A stretch of 6,552 bases of DNA from Trueperaceae bacterium (lineage in GTDB: Bacteria; Deinococcota; Deinococci; Deinococcales; Trueperaceae): positions 1 to 6,552 of the forward strand of contig SKSV01000410.1 of the NCBI GenBank assembly GCA_007122815.1. The letters are read 5' to 3'. The notes under the pieces were generated by a model that did not search any database, was not told the origin of the DNA, and saw only the letters and a program-made list of their open reading frames with translations. A program made the position numbers and the translations under genes. The stretch's first letter is position 1. The number at the start of each line of letters is the position of its first letter. This document shows positions 1-4,764 of the stretch, in pieces.

Positions 1-192
1 AACGACAGCAACGGGCGCGCTCCAGGGCAGGGGGCCGACGAGTTCGCCCCCGTCCTGGCAGCACTCATGGAGGTGGACTACGAGGGCGATGTCGGCGTCG
101 AGCCATTCAGCTACGAGCCCGACGGGCCGACGACCGCAGCGCGTGCGCTTGGTTACCTGAAGGGGATCGAAGAGGCTCTCTGGAAGCGCTGA
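1..192 (+). CDS. C-terminal fragment of a xylose-isomerase-like TIM-barrel sugar isomerase/epimerase
   Basis: The frame is open from base 1 and ends in TGA at 190-192, giving the last 63 residues of a protein that starts upstream of the window. The fragment opens with D-S-N-x-R followed by PGxG (residues 2-11), the pattern near the last strands of the barrel in IolE/tagatose-3-epimerase-like members of the AP-endonuclease-2/xylose-isomerase superfamily. A VGVEPF segment follows, whose Glu (residue 34 of the fragment) sits where the final metal-binding glutamate is expected. A helix ending in ALWKR closes the protein. Such enzymes use a divalent metal to interconvert ketoses or their acids in the cytoplasm. 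It is the first visible member of the operon, 42 bases before the SDR gene. The family call is fairly safe, but the substrate is unknown and the N-terminal two thirds are not visible. Confidence 0.8.
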   Translation, partial: NDSNGRAPGQGADEFAPVLAALMEVDYEGDVGVEPFSYEPDGPTTAARALGYLKGIEEALWKR

Positions 193-234
193 GAGCACAG
201 CGCCCGAGCGCGCGACTCAGCCGAGAACGGGGAC

Positions 235-1257
235 GTGATGATCCGAGACATCGACGAACTCGAGGAGCGCCTGGCCAGGCCTTCGCCGGCGCTAGTGGAC
301 TACATCCGCCAGCTGGAGGGCGACCTCCTGGTGTTGGGGGCCGGTGGCAAGATGGGACCCAGCCTCGTGGCCCTGGCATGTAACGCCAGCCGTACTTCGG
401 GTGCGACCAAGACGGTGACGGCAGTGTCGCGCTTCGGTGACGAGCGCCTGCGGAGCCGCCTGGAAGCGGCCGGGGCAGCGACGATCTCCCTGGACCTGCT
501 CGAGCCGGGCGCGCTGGAGCAGCTGCCGGACGCCGCGAACGTGATCTACATGGTGGCCACCAAGTTCGGTACGTCCGGCAACGAGTACCTCACGTGGGCG
601 CAGAACGCGTACCTGCCGGGCCTGGTGGGCCAACGCTTCGCGGAATCGAGAGTGGTGGCTTTCTCGAGCGGGAACGTGTACCCGCTCGTGCCGGTCGCTG
701 GCGGCGGCTGCAAGGAGAGCGACCCGGTCGGTCCCGTTGGGGAGTACGGTCAATCTGTCCTCGGCCGAGAGCGCCTCTTCGAGTACGCCGCCCATCGTTA
801 CGGTACGCGCTCGCTCTTCCTGCGGCTCAACTACGCCGTCGAACTGCGCTACGGGACGCTTGTCGACATCGCCCAGGCCATCCGCGAGGGGACCCCGATC
901 GACTTGGCTATGGGGCACATGAACGTGATCTGGCAAGGTGACGCCAACGAGGTCGCGTTGCGCAGCCTCGCACTTACCGACGCACCGCCTGAGGTGCTGA
1001 ACGTCACTGGCCCTGAGACCGTCTCGGTGCGCAGGGTAGCGTCGCTCCTGGCTGAGCGCTTGGGTCGCGAGGCGGTCCTGGTGGGCGAGGAAGAGCCTAC
1101 CGCGCTGCTCTCCAACGCGGGTAAGGCACACGCCCTCTTCGGCTACCCAAGCGTCACACTGGAGCAGATGATCGACTGGGTGGCACACTGGGTGGCCGCG
1201 GGCGCACAGACCCACGGCATCCCGACCAAGTTCAGCGTGCGCAGCGGGGAGTTCTGA
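235..1257 (+). CDS. NAD-dependent epimerase/dehydratase family protein (extended SDR, atypical active site)
   Basis: A 340-residue protein with an extended short-chain dehydrogenase layout. About 29 N-terminal residues precede the Rossmann strand LLVLGAGGKMG (31-41), whose glycines at 35, 38 and 41 match the NAD(P)-binding GxxGxxG motif. SSGNVYP (144-150) corresponds to the catalytic SSxxVYG segment. ESDPxxP (161-167) leads into Tyr171, the expected catalytic tyrosine. The YxxxK motif here reads Y-G-Q-S-V, so the lysine is Val175, although the downstream Glu179 is kept. LNVTGPETVSV (255-265) is the usual C-terminal substrate-domain segment. The family oxidises or epimerises sugars, often nucleotide sugars; here a free sugar or sugar acid is more likely given the catabolic neighbours (inference). 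The start is GTG 235 or the adjacent ATG 238; GGGGA at 229-233 is better spaced for 238. Its stop overlaps the next start by one base, so translation is probably coupled. Confidence 0.88.
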   Translation: MMIRDIDELEERLARPSPALVDYIRQLEGDLLVLGAGGKMGPSLVALACNASRTSGATKTVTAVSRFGDERLRSRLEAAGAATISLDLLEPGALEQLPDAANVIYMVATKFGTSGNEYLTWAQNAYLPGLVGQRFAESRVVAFSSGNVYPLVPVAGGGCKESDPVGPVGEYGQSVLGRERLFEYAAHRYGTRSLFLRLNYAVELRYGTLVDIAQAIREGTPIDLAMGHMNVIWQGDANEVALRSLALTDAPPEVLNVTGPETVSVRRVASLLAERLGREAVLVGEEEPTALLSNAGKAHALFGYPSVTLEQMIDWVAHWVAAGAQTHGIPTKFSVRSGEF

Positions 1258-2360
1258 TGAGCACCACTTTGCCCTCAGACGTCGAGACGATCCTCTCGGG
1301 TGGCACCGTCATCCCCGCCCATCCGCTGGCGCTCACCGCCGAGCGCAAACTGGACGAGCGGCGTCAGCGCGCGCTCACACGCTATTACGTCGACGCGGGA
1401 GCTGGTGGCCTGGCGGTCGGCGTGCACACCACCCAGTTCGAGATACGCGAGGTCGGGCTGCTGGAACCGGTGCTGCGCTTAGCCGCCGAGGAGGCGCGCG
1501 CGGCAGAGCGATCGCTGGCGCTCGTCGCGGGTGTGGTGGGCCCCACGGAGCAGGCGCTCAGAGAGGCGGAGCAAGCGCGCGGGCTCGGCTACCATGCGGC
1601 CCTGCTCAGTCCCGGCGGGTTAGCTGAGCACAGCGAGGAGCAGTTGCTCGAGCGGGCGGCCAGGGTTGCGGAGGTGATGCCGATCTTCGGCTTCTACCTG
1701 CAGCCGGCGGTCGGCGGTCGCGTGCTCTCACACGCGTTCTGGCAGGACTTCGCGGAGATCCCCGGGGTGGTGGCGATCAAGATCGCGCCATTCAACCGCT
1801 ATCAGACGCTCGACGTCGTGAGGGCGGTGTGCGCCTCGAGCGCTCGAGACCGTATCGCCCTGTACACGGGCAACGACGACAACATCCTGGCTGACCTCCT
1901 CACGCCTTACGACCTGATCGTCGACGGCCAGCACGTGCGCAAGTGGGTGGTCGGTGGCCTGCTCGGTCAGTGGGCCGTGTGGACGAAGGTGATGGTCGAG
2001 CTCCTGGAGCGCGTGGCACGGCTCAGGCAACAGCCCGACGGACGCGAGCTACAGGAGCTACTCGCCTTGGGAGTGCGCTTGACCGACGCCAACGCGGCGG
2101 TCTTCGACGCGGCCAACGGCTACGCAGGGGTCATCGCCGGCGTTCACGAGGTGTTGCGGGGCCAGGGTCTCCTGGAGGGCATCTGGTGCCTCGACCCCGA
2201 GGAGACGCTCTCCGAGGGTCAGCGTGAGGAGATCGAGAGGGTGCGGCGCGAGTACCCCGAACTGACCGACGACGACTTCGTGGCGGAGCGCTTGAGCGGA
2301 TGGTTGAGCGACGCTTCGGTCCCGACCAGAGCGACCAGCGTGAGGCCGGAGGAGGCTTGA
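1257..2360 (+). CDS. Dihydrodipicolinate synthase (DapA) superfamily protein, likely a keto-acid aldolase/dehydratase
   Basis: A 367-residue class I aldolase-type TIM barrel. VVAIKIAPF (171-179) carries the Schiff-base lysine, Lys175. GFYLQP (145-150) matches the YNxP segment with the catalytic tyrosine at 147. GGLAVGVHTTQFE (50-62) replaces the GGxxxxGTTGE loop, with Thr58/Thr59 where the proton-relay threonines sit. True DapA has an arginine two residues after YNxP for the pyruvate/aspartate-semialdehyde carboxylate. Here that position is Val152 and the nearest arginine is 155, so lysine synthesis is unlikely. The protein is also about 70 residues longer than DapA, mostly in the charged C-terminus after residue 300. 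In this context it may cleave or dehydrate a 2-keto-3-deoxy sugar acid or similar (inference). ATG 1257 overlaps the SDR stop (TGATG), with GGGGAG at 1246-1251 as the ribosome site. Confidence 0.85.
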   Translation: MSTTLPSDVETILSGGTVIPAHPLALTAERKLDERRQRALTRYYVDAGAGGLAVGVHTTQFEIREVGLLEPVLRLAAEEARAAERSLALVAGVVGPTEQALREAEQARGLGYHAALLSPGGLAEHSEEQLLERAARVAEVMPIFGFYLQPAVGGRVLSHAFWQDFAEIPGVVAIKIAPFNRYQTLDVVRAVCASSARDRIALYTGNDDNILADLLTPYDLIVDGQHVRKWVVGGLLGQWAVWTKVMVELLERVARLRQQPDGRELQELLALGVRLTDANAAVFDAANGYAGVIAGVHEVLRGQGLLEGIWCLDPEETLSEGQREEIERVRREYPELTDDDFVAERLSGWLSDASVPTRATSVRPEEA

Positions 2361-2363
2361 GGG

Positions 2364-3206
2364 ATGCGGGCGACGTTCATCAGCGACGAGGTCAGCCGTG
2401 ACCTGGACGAGGCGATAGACTTCGCGCTGGCCGAAGGTCTCGAGGCGATCGAACTGCGCATGCTCGGAGAGCAGAACGTGGTGGAGCTTCCCTGGCCCGC
2501 CATCGAGCAGGTCCAGCAGAAGCTGGCGCGAGCGGGGCTCAGTGTGGCGGCCATCTCAACGCCCTTGTTCAAGTGCCCGCTCGGCGGTGACGCGCACGAA
2601 GACGACCCGGATCCGTTCAAGGCCGCCTCGCGAGACTTCGAGGAGCACCTGGCCTCTGTACCCAGGGTCGCCGAGGTGGCCGAGTACTTGGGCACGGACA
2701 AGCTGCGCTGCTTCGCCTTCCTGGGCCGCGGCTCGTACGAGGAGGTGCGACCTACCATCCTGGAGCGCTTGCGTCGGGCGGGCGAGGCCTTGGCCGAACA
2801 CGCTCCAGCGCTGCGCTTCTGCCTAGAGAACGAGCACACCACGTACGTGCGCACGGCTGCCGAGGTGGGCTCCGTGGTGCGCGAGCTAGGAGCGCCCTTC
2901 GAGGTGCTCTGGGACCCGGGTAACGCCTACTACTCGGGTGAGCGCGGCCCGCTGCTCGGTTTCGGCTCGATCGCCGGGCTCGTCTCGCACGTTCACGTCA
3001 AGGACCCCCGCAGTGAGGCAGGCGGGATGCACTTCGTACCCCTCGGTGAGGGTGAGATCGACTACCCGGCGCAAGTCGCGGCTTGGGCCGAGAGCGGTTA
3101 CGCGGGGTACGTGAGCCTGGAACCCCACCTGATCGTCGGGCGCAGCTCGCTCGACGGCGCGCGCGCCTGCTTGCGCTACCTACGGCCCCTGCTCGACGGA
3201 GCGTAG
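2364..3206 (+). CDS. Sugar phosphate isomerase/epimerase family protein (xylose-isomerase-like TIM barrel)
   Basis: A complete 280-residue member of the AP-endonuclease-2/xylose-isomerase-like TIM-barrel family, of typical length. The N-terminus (MRATFISDEVSRDLDEAIDF) is the first strand and helix. The four metal-ligand positions can be followed: FCLENEH with Glu155, LWDPGNA with Asp184, SHVHVKD with His209/His211, and VSLEPH with Glu253. G-E-G-E-I-D-Y (228-234) is the usual LGEGxIDY segment after the histidine strand. Enzymes of this family isomerise or epimerise keto sugars and inosose-like compounds; some act as dehydratases. ATG 2364 follows the DapA-like stop by three bases and has a strong GGAGGAGG site at 2348-2355, eight bases upstream. 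It is a second, distinct paralogue of the truncated protein at the window start: it has no DSNxR motif. The two may therefore act on different intermediates (inference). Confidence 0.9.
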   Translation: MRATFISDEVSRDLDEAIDFALAEGLEAIELRMLGEQNVVELPWPAIEQVQQKLARAGLSVAAISTPLFKCPLGGDAHEDDPDPFKAASRDFEEHLASVPRVAEVAEYLGTDKLRCFAFLGRGSYEEVRPTILERLRRAGEALAEHAPALRFCLENEHTTYVRTAAEVGSVVRELGAPFEVLWDPGNAYYSGERGPLLGFGSIAGLVSHVHVKDPRSEAGGMHFVPLGEGEIDYPAQVAAWAESGYAGYVSLEPHLIVGRSSLDGARACLRYLRPLLDGA

Positions 3207-3232
3207 CCCCTCGGGCTGGTGAAAGGAGCAGC

Positions 3233-4264
3233 ATGTTGCGATTCGGACTCATCGGCCCTGGCAACATCGCCCTGACTCACGCCGCGGCCATGCGCGCCAG
3301 CTCGAGTGCGCGTCTCGTCGCGGTGGCCGGAGGCGACCCCGCGGCAGAGCTCGCTGCGCAAGAGGACGCCGTTCACTTCGAGGACGCCTCGGAGATGATG
3401 GCTGACCCGAACGTGGACGCGGTGGTCCTGTGTACCCCCAGCGGCGTGCGACGGGACTACGCGCTCGAGGCCGCCGAGCGAGGTAAGCACCTCCTGGTGG
3501 AGAAACCCATCGACGTGAGCCTGGTCTCGGCGCGCGAGATTATCGAGGCTTGCGAGCGGCACGGGGTGACACTGGGCGTGGTGTTCCAGTCTCGCTTCAA
3601 GCCGCACCCCACGGCCGTACGCGAGGTCGTCGCCGGAGGTGGACTCGGTGAGGTGGTGCTCGGCAGCATGGCGGTCAAGTGGCACCGCCCGCCCGAGTAC
3701 TACGCCAGCGCCGAATGGCGCGGCACCTGGGCCTTCGACGGGGGTGGCGCCCTCATCAACCAAGCGATCCACAACGTCGACATGCTGCTCTGGTTTCTGG
3801 GAGACGTGCTGCGCGTACGTGCCCAGACCGCCAACCGACTACACCGCGAAATCGAGGTCGAGGACACCGTGGTGGCCCAGCTCGAGTTCGCTAACGGCGC
3901 CCTGGGGGTGATCGAGGCGTCCACGGCCGCGTTCCCGGGCAGCGCGCGACGCATCGAACTCCACGGCACCGCTGGCACGGTGACGCTCCTCGATGACGAG
4001 GTCGACGAGTGGGAGTTCCGGGACGGCACTCCCAGGCCTCGTGAAGAGGTGTCCGCCGCGACGGTAGCCGCGCGGGCGACGCACGTGATGAGCGACCACC
4101 GTTGGCACCAGCTCCAGATCGAGGACTTCGTCGACGCCGTTGCCCGCGGCCGAGCGCCGTTCGTCGACGGACGTGAGGGACTTAGGTCGCTAGAGCTGGT
4201 GCTCGCGGTCTACGAGTCGGCGCGCACTGGGGAGGTGGTGGAGGTAACGGCTGGTCGGGCTTGA
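3233..4264 (+). CDS. Gfo/Idh/MocA family NAD(P)-dependent oxidoreductase
   Basis: A 343-residue protein of normal length for this family. Residues 1-120 form the Rossmann domain: FGLIGPGNIALTH (4-16) is the nucleotide loop, VDAVVLCTPS (61-70) the typical fourth strand, and LLVEKPID (87-94) the signature EKP, with Lys91 as the catalytic lysine. The C-terminal domain begins around 121. WRGTWAFDGGGALINQAIHNVD (162-183) contains the conserved GGG and the His180/Asp183 pair of the active site. HGTAGTV (244-250) is the later glycine-rich strand. Such enzymes oxidise or reduce a hydroxyl of sugars, cyclitols or sugar acids using NAD(P). I chose ATG 3233 because AAAGGAG at 3222-3228 is well spaced and the protein begins directly with the Rossmann strand; the frame is open back to 3083, but that extension overlaps the previous gene and has no domain. 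It is the last gene of the operon. Confidence 0.93.
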   Translation: MLRFGLIGPGNIALTHAAAMRASSSARLVAVAGGDPAAELAAQEDAVHFEDASEMMADPNVDAVVLCTPSGVRRDYALEAAERGKHLLVEKPIDVSLVSAREIIEACERHGVTLGVVFQSRFKPHPTAVREVVAGGGLGEVVLGSMAVKWHRPPEYYASAEWRGTWAFDGGGALINQAIHNVDMLLWFLGDVLRVRAQTANRLHREIEVEDTVVAQLEFANGALGVIEASTAAFPGSARRIELHGTAGTVTLLDDEVDEWEFRDGTPRPREEVSAATVAARATHVMSDHRWHQLQIEDFVDAVARGRAPFVDGREGLRSLELVLAVYESARTGEVVEVTAGRA

Positions 4265-4269
4265 GCCGG

Positions 4270-4298
4270 GGTGAGGCGCCTCCCTGCGCCTATTCACC
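4270..4298 (+). terminator. Imperfect stem-loop after the operon, possible terminator
   Basis: GGTGA-GGCGC (4270-4279) can pair with GCGCC (4286-4290) and TCACC (4294-4298), leaving a six-base loop and a three-base bulge on the 3' arm. It begins six bases after the stop of the last operon gene, inside the convergent spacer. No run of T follows, so this is at best a weak or Rho-assisted terminator or an mRNA-stabilising hairpin. Confidence 0.35.
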
Positions 4299-4342
4299 GA
4301 GTTGTGATCGGACCTGCTCCCGTCAGGCCCCGCGGAGCGGCG

Positions 4343-4612
4343 CTAAGCCTGCCGTCCCGTGCCGCCGCGCGTTGAGTTCCGCTTCGTGCCGATCTTGTAC
4401 ACGCTCCACCAAACGCTCAGGCACCAGATGGCCAACGCCGCGAAGGACGCGGTCACGGCGAAGCGCAGGACGAAGTCGATGAGGGACGTACTGATGGCGG
4501 CGCTGTAGAGTGCGATCGCCAAAGCTCCCAGAACGGCCTGGATGCGCGCTTGGGTGAGGGCGTCGAAGAGACTCGTGATCGTGTTGCGGGGAGTGGTTCC
4601 TGTGCGGGTCAT
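4343..4612 (-). CDS. Small two-helix membrane protein, unknown function
   Basis: An 89-residue protein with no family I recognise. It has two hydrophobic segments, roughly residues 24-44 (IQAVLGALAIALYSAAISTSL) and 47-71, separated by a short turn containing Asp46. Trp63, Trp68 and Trp69 lie near the end of the second helix. The tail after residue 72 is basic (K, K, R, R, R), and the N-terminus has arginines at 3, 9 and 23. By the positive-inside rule both ends should face the cytoplasm. The ATG is supported by a strong minus-strand ribosome site, GAGGAGG at 4626-4620, seven bases upstream of the start. That is the best evidence it is a gene and not a chance frame. It is transcribed away from the regulator at 4765 across a 152-base spacer with an operator-like dyad, so the regulator may control it (inference). 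It converges on the sugar operon. Confidence 0.65.
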   Translation of the reverse strand: MTRTGTTPRNTITSLFDALTQARIQAVLGALAIALYSAAISTSLIDFVLRFAVTASFAALAIWCLSVWWSVYKIGTKRNSTRGGTGRQA

Positions 4613-4637
4613 CTCTGTACCTCCTCGAGTTCTGCTT

Positions 4638-4651
4638 CCGCCTGATGGCGG
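4638..4651. repeat. Short perfect inverted repeat in the leader of the membrane protein gene
   Basis: CCGCC-TGAT-GGCGG is a five-base-pair perfect hairpin with a four-base loop. It lies 12 bases upstream of the minus-strand ribosome site at 4620-4626. It could be a leader hairpin or a small operator half. In GC-rich DNA such a short repeat can also arise by chance. Confidence 0.35.
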
Positions 4652-4687
4652 TGTTGGGAATGCGCGGGTAGGCGAGTCGGGCTAACT

Positions 4688-4727
4688 GACAGGCAGGATG
4701 CAGGGGTGCCCCTGTCTCACCCCTGTC
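4688..4727. promoter_or_regulatory. 40-bp dyad of four phased CAGG half-sites, likely operator in the divergent spacer
   Basis: The segment reads GACAGG-N7-CAGGGG-TG-CCCCTG-N7-CCTGTC. The outer pair (4688-4693 with 4722-4727) and the inner pair (4701-4706 with 4709-4714) share the same centre, between bases 4707 and 4708. Within each arm the CAGG/CCTG cores are 11 bp apart (4690 and 4701; 4711 and 4722), about one helical turn. The right arm holds an exact 8-bp direct repeat, CCCCTGTC, at 4709-4716 and 4720-4727. Repeats with 11-bp spacing are the kind of site bound by SARP-type winged-helix regulators, and the adjacent gene encodes one. The dyad lies between the divergent genes at 4612 and 4765, upstream of the -10 box at 4752. 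The structure is seen directly; the binding protein is inferred. Confidence 0.55.
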
Positions 4728-4751
4728 CATGCCGCCGTTCGCGTTCTTGGC

Positions 4752-4757
4752 TACACT
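4752..4757 (+). promoter_or_regulatory. -10 box for a probably leaderless transcript of the regulator gene
   Basis: TACACT fits the TANNNT -10 consensus and lies seven bases before ATG 4765, so transcription would start at or next to the A of the start codon. No Shine-Dalgarno sequence precedes this ATG, unlike the other genes here. The expected -35 position (about 4728-4734) does not resemble TTGACA. It directly abuts the end of the phased repeats at 4727, which fits an activator-dependent promoter (inference). Confidence 0.5.
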
Positions 4758-4764
4758 CGACTGC

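Noticed and set aside
200..211. GCGC-CCGA-GCGC hairpin between the first two operon genes
   Set aside because: A four-base-pair stem of GCGC in GC-rich DNA is expected by chance and has no T-tract.
292..1215. A 307-codon minus-strand open frame opposite the SDR gene
   Set aside because: The + strand product has an NAD-binding motif and SDR segments. The antisense translation shows no motif, and long shadow frames are expected at this GC content.
2219..2854. A 211-codon minus-strand open frame across the end of the DapA-like gene and the start of the isomerase
   Set aside because: It spans a real gene junction on the + strand, and its product is a Ser/Arg-rich low-complexity shadow without a convincing domain.
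3083..3232. In-frame N-terminal extension of the Gfo/Idh/MocA gene to 3083
   Set aside because: It would overlap the preceding gene by 124 bases and add 50 arginine-rich residues before the Rossmann strand. ATG 3233 has a well-placed AAAGGAG site.
4330..4340. CCGC-GGA-GCGG hairpin downstream of the membrane gene stop
   Set aside because: The stem is only four base pairs with a three-base loop and no T-tract in either direction, so it is not supportable as a terminator.
4261..4482. A 73-codon + strand open frame after the operon
   Set aside because: It is arginine/serine-rich, has no ribosome site, and overlaps the small membrane gene that has a strong ribosome site on the other strand.
4665..4693. 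Possible minus-strand promoter (TACCCG as -10, CCTGTC as -35) for the small membrane gene
   Set aside because: Both boxes match consensus poorly, and the -35 candidate is simply the outer arm of the dyad. It is not strong enough to annotate.
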